From assembly GCA_942492905.1 (NCBI GenBank), contig OW818657.1:3224001-3288000 (forward strand): a stretch of 64,000 bases of DNA, written 5' to 3'. Shown one piece after another: positions 40,798 through 50,500 of the stretch. This stretch comes from CAIZWU01 sp942492905 (GTDB lineage Bacteria > Verrucomicrobiota > Verrucomicrobiia > Verrucomicrobiales > V1-33). The notes below the pieces were generated by a model. That model saw only the letters and a program-made list of their open reading frames with translations, did not search any database and had not been told where the DNA came from. The position numbers were made by a program, and so were the translations under genes. Numbering within the stretch: the first letter of the stretch is position 1; every line of letters starts with the position of its first letter.

Positions 40798-43176
40798 ATG
40801 GCAACACTGACTCTTCATCCTCCTGACGGAGCTTCCGTCGTCGTGGAACTGCAGCATGACGTGGTCACGCTGGGGCGGAACCCTGACAACCGGATCGTGA
40901 TCTCCAGCAGCTATATTTCGGGATATCATGCGCGCTTCAACCGGGTCAAAGGCACGGATGCCTATGAAATCACGGACCTGCAGTCGCACAATGGAACCCG
41001 GATCAATGGCACGCGCATTGATACTCAACTGCTGTGCCATGGGGATATGATCCAATTGGGGCCCGCCCTGCTGGCGCGTTTTGAACAGGCGCCGCCGGTG
41101 CTGGCGGAAATGCCCGAAGCGCGGGAGACCCATGCGGCGGTCCATGCCTCCCATGCCGCCCCGGAGGCCAAGGCCTCGGTGACCTACAATGGCAGCGGCC
41201 ACGGGGGACGGACCGGAACTCCGGTGGCGGAGGCCTCCCTGCTGGCGGAGCAGCGGGATGAATTGGAGCAGCTGAAGGTGGAGGCCAAAAAACGGCGCAA
41301 CGAACTGCGGGTGGGGGAGGCCCAGTTGAAGGAAGTGCGGACGGAACGGGATACGCTGCTGGAGGCCATCGCGGAAGCGCACCGGGAACAGGCCAAGGTG
41401 AGGGACGCTGCCTTTGCCCAGGACGGGGTGCTGCGTTCCGGCCGGGAAACCCAGGCGGAATTGGAATCCGGGATCCGCCAGCTCAAGGAAACCCAGGAGC
41501 GCGAACGGGACGCTTTGCAGAAGTTGCGGGCGGAGTGGGCCGAATACGCGGCGAAACACCAGGAAATCCAAATCAATCTGGAAGCAGCCCGGCGCGATTG
41601 TCTGACCATCGCCGGACAGGCGGAACAACAGCGCGAAGCGCAGGATACGATGGCCCGGAAAGTGGCGGCCCGGCGGCAGGAGGTGAAGCCGCCGGACAAG
41701 GAGGCCAAGGCGCTGACGGAGGAACAGGATTTACTGAAGGCGGCCCAAGCCGAACGCACGAAGCTTGGGGCCGCGGCCAAAGCCGCCCAGGAGGAACTCC
41801 GGGGCTTGGAAACCAGTCTGGCCAAGGCCCGCCTGGATGAGCAGAAAGTCAGCGGGGACCTGGCCCGGGGCAGGGAGGATCTGGCGGCCTTGCAGAAAAC
41901 AATTTCGGTTCAGCGGGAGGCTCAAAAAGCGCTGGAATCGGCGATGGCTGAACTCCGGGATCAGGCGGTGGCCAGTGAGGCCCGGACCCAGGCCGCGCAG
42001 ACTGGCCAGGGGGAAACCGCGGCGCAATTGGAATCCACCCGCCAGTCTTTGATGGCGGGGGAAAAACAGCTCGGACAGCAGCAGGCCCAGGTGACAGAGA
42101 CGGCCCGGCAATTGGAAGGCCTGCGGGAGGAAGCGGGGGAGGCCGGGAAATTATTGGAAGCGAAGCAGCAGGAGTTGGTCTCCGCGAGGGCAGCGCTGGG
42201 GGATCTGCAACTTCAGGCGGAGGCCTTGCGACGCAGTCTGGCCGCGGACCAGACGGAAAGGGACCAGACGGTCGCGGCGCTCCAGACCCAAAGGGACGAG
42301 CGTGATGGGATCAGTGAACAACTGGAGACGGCCCGTGCCGAAATGGTCCGCGTGACCCGGGAGTTGGAGACCCGGCGGAGCGAATTGAAGAATTTGGGGG
42401 AAACGCTGGGAGCGGTGGGCCAGGATCCCGCGGCCATCCTCGCGGCCTTCGAAAAAACACGCCTTGCCCACGAGGCCCTGAGCCGGGAAGTGGATGGCAA
42501 ACAGGCGGACTTGAAAACCCTGCAGCAAGCTGCCCTGACGGAAAGCCGGGAACTCGCGGCTGCCCAGGAAAAACTGGAGGCCGTCACCGGACGCCTGCAG
42601 GCGGGGAACGCCGAATTGCTCAACCTGGACCGTAAAATTTCCCAGACCGGACAACAACTGGCAACGGTTCAGGAGGAACTGGCCAGCAAGGGCAAAGAAG
42701 AGGAGGAACTCCAAGCCGCGAAGACCCGGAAGGCAGCGGTGCTGGAGGATATCCGCCAACTGGAATCCCGCCTCGCCACCCTGCAAACCTCCCATGCCCG
42801 GCTGGAGGCCGCCTGCCAGGACCTGGCAGGCACCCGCCAGCAGATCATGGACGCCGGGGCGCAATTGTCTGAGCTGAATCAGGCCATCGGGGCAGCCGAA
42901 GCCGCGGCCATCTTGCGGCAGGAGGAGCTCGACCGGAAATTGTCAGAGGGGGAAAACCGGTTGAAGGAGTTGGAAGCCCAGGCCGCCGCACATCGCCGTC
43001 AGACCGCGCAACCACCGCCGTTGCCGGTGCCATCGCCAGCCACCGGTCCAGACGCCGCCGGGCCGGTGGAAACGGCAGAACTTCCCCCGGAACCGGCCGG
43101 ATCGATCGAAGAAGAATTGATCCGCCTCGGTTTCCAAGTGCAGCCGGTCAAAAAGCATCCGGGCAAATCCAAGTAG
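40798..43176 (+). CDS. FHA-domain protein with very long coiled coil
   Basis: A 792-residue protein. Residues 1-100 form a forkhead-associated domain: VVTLGRNPDNRIVISSSYIS and GYHARF give the G-R and S-x2-H phosphothreonine-binding residues, followed by LQSHNGTRINGTRI. Residues about 150-740 are an almost unbroken heptad-rich coiled coil (LEQLKVEAKKRRNEL..., QQLATVQEELASKGKEEEEL). A proline-rich stretch precedes the short end EEELIRLGFQVQPVKKHPGK. It has no signal peptide, so it would read Ser/Thr phosphorylation in the cytoplasm. The ATG at 40798 is used; the one at 40732 adds repeat-like residues. Divergent to prsT. Confidence 0.8.
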   Translation: MATLTLHPPDGASVVVELQHDVVTLGRNPDNRIVISSSYISGYHARFNRVKGTDAYEITDLQSHNGTRINGTRIDTQLLCHGDMIQLGPALLARFEQAPPVLAEMPEARETHAAVHASHAAPEAKASVTYNGSGHGGRTGTPVAEASLLAEQRDELEQLKVEAKKRRNELRVGEAQLKEVRTERDTLLEAIAEAHREQAKVRDAAFAQDGVLRSGRETQAELESGIRQLKETQERERDALQKLRAEWAEYAAKHQEIQINLEAARRDCLTIAGQAEQQREAQDTMARKVAARRQEVKPPDKEAKALTEEQDLLKAAQAERTKLGAAAKAAQEELRGLETSLAKARLDEQKVSGDLARGREDLAALQKTISVQREAQKALESAMAELRDQAVASEARTQAAQTGQGETAAQLESTRQSLMAGEKQLGQQQAQVTETARQLEGLREEAGEAGKLLEAKQQELVSARAALGDLQLQAEALRRSLAADQTERDQTVAALQTQRDERDGISEQLETARAEMVRVTRELETRRSELKNLGETLGAVGQDPAAILAAFEKTRLAHEALSREVDGKQADLKTLQQAALTESRELAAAQEKLEAVTGRLQAGNAELLNLDRKISQTGQQLATVQEELASKGKEEEELQAAKTRKAAVLEDIRQLESRLATLQTSHARLEAACQDLAGTRQQIMDAGAQLSELNQAIGAAEAAAILRQEELDRKLSEGENRLKELEAQAAAHRRQTAQPPPLPVPSPATGPDAAGPVETAELPPEPAGSIEEELIRLGFQVQPVKKHPGKSK

Positions 43177-43513
43177 GCTCTGCAAAACGGATAGAACCGG
43201 ATGCGGCGCTGGCGGCCTGATCCTCTGGAGGTGGGCGCCCCCACGGCGCTGGGACTGGACGGGGAACTGCACCAGGTAATCAGTATCCCGGAGGGATATC
43301 AGCCATTAGCCGGGGATTGAGCGAAGCGACATCCCCGGAACATCCCCAAAAAATCCAAGCATCCCGGCAGGGATGCCAGAGGGCGCCGGGCGTTTTTCTT
43401 CGTCCTCATTCTGTCACCCCTTCAGGGTGAGAGGATTAAATGCCATCCATTCCAGTGGTGTCGCTTCGCTCAACCCCCGCTAATAGCTATGATCCCTCCG
43501 GGATCAGCCGGGT
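43177..43513. other. Gap holding dispersed element copy 2
   Basis: Largely filled by the element at 43284-43505. No gene or clear terminator. Confidence 0.6.
43284..43505. repeat. Dispersed element with GATCCCGGAGGGATC-type inverted ends, copy 2
   Basis: Ends TATCCCGGAGGGATA (43284-43298) and GATCCCTCCGGGATC (43491-43505). Internal AGCCATTAGCCGGGGATTGA, GCGACATCCCCGGAACATCC, GCATCCCGGCAGGGATGCCA and CACCCCTTCAGGGTGAGA are shared with copy 1 at 24700-24988, which has an extra 60-70 bp in the middle. Confidence 0.78.
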
Positions 43514-44815
43514 TCACTGTATTTCCGGCCGCTGGATGATAAGGCGGTAGAAGGCAGTGGGTTTGTCCGCCACCCCATCCCGGAGGGTGACTTCCTGCAA
43601 ATTCCCCGAGCGGCCCGTGGCAATTTCCAATCCGGGCAAGGACGCGGTCCATTCCCGGCCGGGCTGGCGGGTCGCCACCGGATACCAGCCGGTGGCCAGA
43701 TTTTCGGAACGCTCCACCTGCAGGACCACGTCAGGAAGGTAGGGGTTGTGGAAGAGATGGAGCACCGCCTGGTCCCCTTCCAGACTCTGCGCAAAGGCAT
43801 TCTCACCATCGCTGACCGAGGCCTGCAATCCGAGGGCATATTCCCCCAGATTCCCCCAGCGGTCGCCATCCGCGTTGACCTGATCACCGGCCACGAGGGG
43901 ATCACTGGCGCTGGCCCCAAAGGCTTGCTGCTGCCAGAGAGTTACTCCGCCGATGGACACGGTGAAGCTGGCGGTGGATTGGTTGCCGGCGGCATCCCGG
44001 GCGGTGTAAACGACGGTGGTGGTGCCGGCAGGGAAACGGTCTCCGGATTGATGGGTGCTGGTCAGGGAAGCGATTCCCACATTGTCAGTCGCCTGGGGCG
44101 GGCTCCATGAAACCACGGCCGAGGTGCCGCCCGGGGAGTCCGGCACGGTGACGATTTCCCCCGGGAGATCGGCAATCACGGGGCTTTGGGTGTCCGCGGC
44201 GCTGTCGACCACGACCTGCAGTTCGGCCGAGGGCAAACTTTCGAGACCCGCGGTGTTATAGGCGGTGACGATCATGTAATACGTTCCGGGCGCGATCGGG
44301 GCAATGGTCAGGGTGGTGGAGCCTCCGGCATCAAGGATATTCGGATAGGTGCCGGACACCGTGCCATAATAAAGGCGGTATCCGGTCACGTCGGGCTCGG
44401 GGTTGGCATCCCAGGCCATGGTCACGGAAACATCCGTTTCCGTGGTGGATCCGCCGTCTGGAGGGGCGGGGGCCACGATTTCCAGCTCGGTGGAGGGTAG
44501 GCTTTCCAGACCCGCCGTGTTATAGGCCACGGCGGTGACGTAGTGTGGACCGGGTCCGGTGAAGGGAATGGTGGCGGAAGTGCTGTTCCCGGCATCAAAG
44601 GCACTGGAATAATTTCCCTGGGCGGCTCCATAATAGAGCCGATACCCGATGACGTCGGTTTCAGGATTCGCATCCCAGGCCAAGGTGACGGGATAACTCG
44701 TGGCGTCGACGGCCAGTCCGGACCCGGTGGATCCGAGCAGGATCAAGGCCGCCGCCACCCCGCCAGCCAAGCGGGATAGAGCATCGGGAACAGCAGAAGA
44801 GATCCGGTTGAACAT
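43514..44815 (-). CDS. Secreted protein with two fibronectin III domains, HYR domain and FYRL-type C-terminus
   Basis: A 433-residue exported protein. After the signal peptide (LAGGVAAALILLGSTGSGLA) come two near-identical fibronectin III domains (about 40-115 and 128-205; VTLAWDANPETDVIGYRLYYG and VTMAWDANPEPDVTGYRLYYG). A HYR-type domain follows (PVIADLPGEIVTVPDSPG...DNVGIASLTSTHQSGDRFPAGTTTV). The last 110 residues (NLGEYALGLQAS...VVLQVERSENLATGW...TAFYRLIIQRPE) resemble the ends of the proteins at 18117 and 27229. It is a paralogue of 18117, with the same length by coincidence of domain shuffling. Role: probably adhesion. Confidence 0.78.
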   Translation of the reverse strand: MFNRISSAVPDALSRLAGGVAAALILLGSTGSGLAVDATSYPVTLAWDANPETDVIGYRLYYGAAQGNYSSAFDAGNSTSATIPFTGPGPHYVTAVAYNTAGLESLPSTELEIVAPAPPDGGSTTETDVSVTMAWDANPEPDVTGYRLYYGTVSGTYPNILDAGGSTTLTIAPIAPGTYYMIVTAYNTAGLESLPSAELQVVVDSAADTQSPVIADLPGEIVTVPDSPGGTSAVVSWSPPQATDNVGIASLTSTHQSGDRFPAGTTTVVYTARDAAGNQSTASFTVSIGGVTLWQQQAFGASASDPLVAGDQVNADGDRWGNLGEYALGLQASVSDGENAFAQSLEGDQAVLHLFHNPYLPDVVLQVERSENLATGWYPVATRQPGREWTASLPGLEIATGRSGNLQEVTLRDGVADKPTAFYRLIIQRPEIQ

Positions 44816-44821
44816 CCCTGT

Positions 44822-44850
44822 AAATTACAACTTTTATGGTAATTATGCAA
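44822..44850 (-). promoter_or_regulatory. Sigma-70-type promoter of the two-FN3 gene
   Basis: Minus strand TTGCAT (44850-44845), 17 bp, TAATTT (44827-44822); the ATG at 44815 follows after 6 nt. The -35 box is weak, the geometry matches the other leaderless-type promoters here. Confidence 0.45.
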
Positions 44851-45008
44851 GTTTATATTCAATTGAAGACTTCCGTAAGGCTTTTCACGGAGGATTTTGG
44901 GGTGCGCGACCGGGTTTGACCGCGTCAAATCTCCGCGGGATTGCCTCGGGACGTCCTTTCCAGGATCATCCCGGTGGACCCGCTAGGGAGCCGCTTTTGG
45001 TAACCGTA

Positions 45009-46064
45009 TTACCGGGGCCATTGGCCGTCCACGATCGGCTTCAGGGTAAGTTTGGCCGGATCAATCACGGCGTGTTTCACTTTCTGGCGTTTCCAGGTGT
45101 AGGTGAGATGCACGAGGCCATCACTGGTCTGAATGATGGCGGGGTAACTGAACTCGGCCCGGGGCTCATCCTCGAGCACGAGCGCGGCCTGCCACGTCTT
45201 GCCATCCTGACTGATCGCCAGATTCAGCGGGCTGCGGCCCTTGGCGGTGTGGTTGTAAATGATCAGGTGGCGCCCGTCCCGCAGGGTCACGGCATCGGTG
45301 CCGGAATTGGGGTTCGGCAGTTCCGACAATGTCATCGGTCCCCAGGACTGGCCGGCGTCGGGCGAAGTAATTTGGAATATTTTCCCCTGTTCGGTGCGGC
45401 CCATGGCGAGGAGTTGATCGCCTCCTGGAAAAAGCACGCTGGGCTGGATGGCGCCGATTGTTTTTCCGTCATTGACGGGAGCGGTCGCCTGCCAGGTTTT
45501 CCCTCCGTCCCGGCTCCGCTCGAAATGCACCCGCCACCCGTCATGCTCCGAACTGGTGGGGGAAAGGATATCGCCATTGGCCAACTGCACCGGTTTGTTT
45601 TTGATAGGACCAAGGATGCCGTCGGGCAGCTTTCGGGCATCGCTCCAGGTTTTCCCGGCGTCGTCCGACTGGCGCAACATTCCCCACCAGGTGTCCGGGC
45701 TGGGTCCGACCTTGTAGAACAGCAGCAACGGGCCGGTCTTCGGCTGGAACAGGACGGGGTTCCAGCAGGGCAGCCGTTTGCCATTGGTTTGGACGCCAGT
45801 GGCGACTTCAACCGGTGGGGTCCATTTCCCATGATCAAGGCGCGCCACCCAGATGCCCACGTCAGGGTTTTTCTCGGCCGTTCCCCCGAACCAGGCGGCG
45901 ACGAGGCCGCCGCCAGCCGGCTCGACAATGGTCGAAGCGTGGCAGGAAGGGAAAGGAGCCGTCTCGTAAATGAACCCGGATTTCAGCAATCCGGGGAAGG
46001 GAACCTCAGCCCTGGCAGGGGCCACGAGCAGCAGGGAAGTCAGCAGAAGGAAGATGGATTTCAT
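45009..46064 (-). CDS. Secreted sialidase/BNR-type neuraminidase-like protein
   Basis: A 351-residue exported protein from the ATG at 46064 (signal peptide KSIFLLLTSLLLVAPARA). It is a predicted six-bladed beta-propeller: BNR/Asp-box repeats are visible as SDDAGKTWSDAR, SRDGGKTWQATAP, SPDAGQSWGPMT and SQDGKTWQAALV. Early residues FPSCHASTIVEPAGGGLVAAWFGG match the start of planctomycete/verrucomicrobial exo-alpha-sialidase-like proteins. It may cleave acidic sugars, though many members are uncharacterised. It lies 31 bp after the DUF1501 gene and closes that operon. Confidence 0.8.
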   Translation of the reverse strand: MKSIFLLLTSLLLVAPARAEVPFPGLLKSGFIYETAPFPSCHASTIVEPAGGGLVAAWFGGTAEKNPDVGIWVARLDHGKWTPPVEVATGVQTNGKRLPCWNPVLFQPKTGPLLLFYKVGPSPDTWWGMLRQSDDAGKTWSDARKLPDGILGPIKNKPVQLANGDILSPTSSEHDGWRVHFERSRDGGKTWQATAPVNDGKTIGAIQPSVLFPGGDQLLAMGRTEQGKIFQITSPDAGQSWGPMTLSELPNPNSGTDAVTLRDGRHLIIYNHTAKGRSPLNLAISQDGKTWQAALVLEDEPRAEFSYPAIIQTSDGLVHLTYTWKRQKVKHAVIDPAKLTLKPIVDGQWPR

Positions 46065-46095
46065 GGTGGGTCGGAAGAATGAGGGTTGTGATTCC

Positions 46096-47538
46096 TCAGG
46101 CGATGATGGCATCCACGGGGTTGCCCGCGACACCGGTGAGGCGGACGTCGAGGCCCTGGAACTTCACATTGAGGCGTTTGTGGTCGATGCCGAGGAGCTT
46201 GAGCATGGTGGCGTGGAGGTCGTGCACATTGACGATGTTGTCGATGGCGCGGTAGCCCAGTTCGTCCGTGCTGCCGTAAGTGCCGGGCTTCACGCCGCCG
46301 CCGGCCATGGCGACACTGAAGGCGAGAATGTGGTGGTCGCGGCCGGTGCCCTGGCCCATGGGAGTGCGACCGAATTCGCCGCCCCAGAGGACGAGGGTAT
46401 CGTCGAGCATGCCGCGTTGTTTCAGGTCGCTGAGGAGAGCGGCACTGGCTTTGTCCGTGGCGGCGGCGGCGTCCCGCATGCCGTCCTCGATGCCGCCGTG
46501 GTGGTCCCAGGCGCGGTGATAGAGCTGGATCATGCGGACCCCGCGTTCGGCCATGCGGCGGGCCTGGAGGCAGTTGGAGGCGAAGCTGCCATCGCCGGGT
46601 TGTTTGATGCCGTATTGTTCAAGAATGCTGGCCGGTTCCTGACTCATGTCGGTGAGTTCCGGCACGGAGGACTGCATGCGGAAGGCCATTTCGTATTGCG
46701 AGATGCGGGTCTGGATTTCAGGGTCGATCTGCCGCCCGGCGAGCAGGCCATTGAGGCGGTTCACTTCCTCCACCACCTGCCGCTGGGTGCTTTGGCAAAA
46801 TCCGTCAGGACTGCCAAGATAGTGCACCGGGTCGCCCTTGGATTGGAATTGGATGCCTTGGAATTTACTGGGCAGCACCCCGCTCGACCACTGGCGGGCG
46901 GAGACCGGCTGGGCTCCGCTTTTCCCCTGGGAAACCAGCACCACAAACCCGGGCAGATCCTCCGTTTCCGCGCCCAGTCCATAAAGCAGCCACGAGCCCA
47001 TGCTGGGGCGGCCCTTGATGATGGACCCGGTATTCATGAAGGCGTGGGCGGTGTCATGATTGATCTGCTCGGTCTGCATGGAGCGGATCACACACAGTTC
47101 ATCTGCGAGCCCGGCGAGGTGCGGGAAAAGGCTGGAGATTTCGAGGCCGGTTTTGCCGTACTTTTGGAAATCCACAAAGGGTCCGCGGGCCTTCAGCGTC
47201 GCGCCTTGGAGCTGGGCGAGTTGCTGGCCTTTGGTGAACGATTCCGGGAACGGCTGGTCGTGCAGGCGGCGCAGTTCGGGTTTCCAGTCAAAGGTCTCCA
47301 GATGGGAAGGGCCGCCCGCCATGCAGAGGTGGATCACGCGTTTGGCCTTGGGCGCATAGTGCAGGGTCTGCAATGCCCCACGCGGAGCATCCGTGGCCGC
47401 CGGGGCCTGACCCATCAGCGAAGCCAGGGCCAGCCCGCCGAGGCCGTAGGCGGATTGCGTGAGGAAGGCGCGGCGGTTGACGCTGCGGGCAAAGGTGTCG
47501 AAGTCAGGAAGCGTCTTCATGGGAAAGCAGGAATGCAT
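46096..47538 (-). CDS. DUF1501 protein with Tat-type signal
   Basis: A 480-residue protein. The start MHSCFPMKTLPDFD at 47538 overlaps the stop of the upstream gene (TAATG), so the two are translationally coupled; the ATG at 47520 is also possible. NRRAFLTQSAYGLGGLALASL is a twin-arginine export signal. The body is that of DUF1501, an alkaline-phosphatase/sulfatase-fold family: VIHLCMAGGPSHLETFDWKPEL and LVLWGGEFGRTPMGQGTGRDHH supply typical metal-site residues. These proteins are always found with PSD1-cytochrome partners in planctomycetes and Verrucomicrobia; their reaction is unknown. Confidence 0.88.
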   Translation of the reverse strand: MHSCFPMKTLPDFDTFARSVNRRAFLTQSAYGLGGLALASLMGQAPAATDAPRGALQTLHYAPKAKRVIHLCMAGGPSHLETFDWKPELRRLHDQPFPESFTKGQQLAQLQGATLKARGPFVDFQKYGKTGLEISSLFPHLAGLADELCVIRSMQTEQINHDTAHAFMNTGSIIKGRPSMGSWLLYGLGAETEDLPGFVVLVSQGKSGAQPVSARQWSSGVLPSKFQGIQFQSKGDPVHYLGSPDGFCQSTQRQVVEEVNRLNGLLAGRQIDPEIQTRISQYEMAFRMQSSVPELTDMSQEPASILEQYGIKQPGDGSFASNCLQARRMAERGVRMIQLYHRAWDHHGGIEDGMRDAAAATDKASAALLSDLKQRGMLDDTLVLWGGEFGRTPMGQGTGRDHHILAFSVAMAGGGVKPGTYGSTDELGYRAIDNIVNVHDLHATMLKLLGIDHKRLNVKFQGLDVRLTGVAGNPVDAIIA

Positions 47539-50500
47539 TAGAAGCGCGTGATGGTTTCGTGGAGGTTCAGGATGACGCGGCAGGTGGCGGTCCACGCGGC
47601 CAGTTCGACAGGGGCGACACCGGCGGCCCCGGGCGCGGAGCCGGCCTTGATGACCTTCGCGGCGTCTGCCGGGGTTTTGGTGAAGATATCGCGCTGCGTT
47701 TTGAGATAAGTCAGGATGGAGTCCAGCTCCGCCGGTTCGGCCGGGCGGGCGAGGGCCAGTTGCCAGGCGTGCCGGAGGCGGGCGGTATCGTCCGGGGCCG
47801 GGCTGGTCAGGAGGCGCTGGGCAAAGACCCGGGCGGCTTCCGCAAAGGCCGGATCGTTCAATAACGTCAGGGCCTGCTGGGGAGTATTGGACACCATGCG
47901 GGCAGCGGCGCATTCATCCCGCATGGGGGCATCGAAATTCGCCAGCATGGGGTGCAGGAAGGTGCGTTGCCAATGCATGTAAACCCCGCGCCGCCATTGG
48001 CCGCCGTCCTCGTCGGCCCGGTAGTCACGGTCGGGAAACTGGAGGTTCGCGTAGTAGCCGGGCGGCTGCCAGGGCTTGATGCTGGGGCCGCCGATTTCCG
48101 GGTTCAGCAAACCCGCGATGGCGAGGGCATTGTCGCGCACAAACTCGGCCTCAAGGCGGCGCGGGTTTTGGGAGGCGAGCAGGCGGTTGGCCGGGTCGAG
48201 GTCTTTGTATTCCACCCGCTGGCTGGAGTGCTGGCGGTAGGTGTTGGAGGTGACCAGCAGGCGGATCAGGTGTTTGGTGTTCCAGCCACTGTCGCGGAAT
48301 TCAGCGGCGAGCCAGTCGAGCAGCTCGGGATGGGAGGGAGGCTCGCCCTGGGCGCCGAGGTCATCCACCACCGAGGACAGGCCGGTGCCGAAGAACTGTT
48401 TCCACAAGCGGTTCATCACGGTGCGGGCGGTCAGGGGGTTTTCCGGTGAGGCAATCCAATTGGCGAGATCCAGCCGGGTGAGGCGCTGGCCGGCGGCGGG
48501 TTTGGGGCCGGGCAGGAAGTGGGGCGTGGCGGGTGGGGTGATTTCCCCGGTCTCGTCCTGCCAATTGCCCCGCGGAAGGACCCGCACGGTGAGAGGCGCC
48601 ATGGCCTGGGTGACGAGGGTTTTGGTGCGGCCTTCGGCATACCCGCGGCGCTGGCCGGCGAGGTGCTGGTAGTCCGCATAAGCAGCAGCATCCGACGCCG
48701 TGCTGGTCAACCAGGCTTCATTGACCTGGGCGAGATTGGCTCCCTGCGGATCGGCCAGAGCACTGGCCAGGGCCGTGAGCCAGGCAGCGGATTCGGCGGG
48801 CACGGGCGCAGCGAAAGGCGACCACGAAACCCGCAGACTGCGGAATGGCCAGGCTTTCAGGGAAAGGGTCAGGGTGTCTCCCGCGGTCAGGGTCAGCGGG
48901 TGTTCCAGCAGCCAGACACCGGAGGGACGGGCGGAGGCGGGGACGCCGGCCAGTTTCCAGCCTGACATAATCCCGGGGATGGGGAAACCGTTGTCGTAAC
49001 GCTCGGATTTGGTGGCGGAATCCGCGAAGCGGAAGCGGATGGGCTCCGGTGCCGCGGCGCCCTGCCGCTGGAGATTTGCCGTCAGGGTCACGCTGCCCGA
49101 AAAGCGGTCCTGATCCGGGGCGGGGAGGATTTCGAGCTGGAGGGAGGCCACGATGCCCGCTCCGGGCTGGACGTTCAGGGTGAGGTCCTCCGCAGGCCCC
49201 GGCGGGAGCACGATGGTGCCATCTTCCGACAGGGTGGGTGGTGGGGAAACGGTAGCGTCAGGGGCAGCCGCGGCAGGCTTGGCGGCGGCTTTGGCGCGTG
49301 GCGTCCGGGCGGTTGTGAGGGTGATTTGCGGGCCTGGAGAAACCCAACCGGTGGGATGCTGCCGGCTGAAGTTCTGGCTGGCGGCCAGCCAGGTCTGAAA
49401 GGCAGCGGTGGCACCGGGATTGATGGCACGCTGCGCGGCGGCTTCGGCGATGCGGATGCGTTGCTCCGCAGCGGTGCGGGCCGCTTTGTCGAGCAGCCAG
49501 CGGTTCTCCACCTCGATCTCGGGAGGGAAGGGATGGTCGTTGCTATAACCGCGCAGCTCGGGGTTTGGCGTGTAGTTGTATTCCGAATAAACTCCCCATT
49601 GTTTGACGTCGGCGAAGAAGGCCTGGAGGGAGTAAAAATCCTTGGCCGAAATCGGATCAAACTTGTGATCATGGCATTCGGCGCACCCAAAAGTGGAGCC
49701 CAGCCACGCGGTGCCGACCACCCGGGTGCGGTCCGCCCCGTATTTTGCGAGGTATTCGCCTGGCTGCGCGCCGCCTTCACGGGTGACCATATTCAAGCGG
49801 TTGAAACCGGTGGCGATGAGCTGCTCTGCGGTGGGATGGGGCAGGAGATCGCCGGCCAGCTGCTCCCGGGTGAATTGATCGAACGGCTTGTTGTTATTGT
49901 AGGAGTCGATCACATAATCCCGGTAGGGGAAAATGCGTTGGTTCTGGTCACCATGGTAACCCACGGTATCGCTGAACCGGACCACGTCCAGCCAAGCCAC
50001 CGCCATGCGTTCGCCATAATGCGGCGAGGCGAGGAGCCGGTCCACCTGACGTTCCCAGGCATCGGGGCGCTGGTCATTCACAAAGGCCTCCACTTCTGCC
50101 GGCGCGGGCGGCAGCCCGGTGAGGTCGAGACTGAGGCGGCGGAGCAGAGTCGTGCGGTCGGCTTCGGCCGAGGGCGTCAGGCCCTGTTTTTCCTGCTGGG
50201 CCCGGATAAAACGGTCGATGTCGTTTTTCGGCCAGGCGGCATCCTGCACAGCGGGCGGGGCCGGGCGGATCAGCGGGGTGTAGGCCCAGTGGGGTTCATA
50301 GACTGCGCCTTCCGCCACCCAGCGGCGGAAGGTTTCCTTCTGCTCCGGGGTAAAGGGTTTGTGCTCCTCGGGCGGAGGCATCAATTCATCCTCATCGGTA
50401 GAAAAAATGCGCTTCAGGATTTCGCTTTCATCGGGTTTGCCGGGGACGATGGGCAAGGCGCCTGACTTGCCGGGCTTGAGCGCCTCCTCCCGGACGTCGA

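Noticed and set aside
45970..47541. Long plus-strand open frame (523 codons)
   Set aside because: It is antisense to the DUF1501 and sialidase genes, whose motifs are clear; its translation is rich in G, E, H, A without domain structure.
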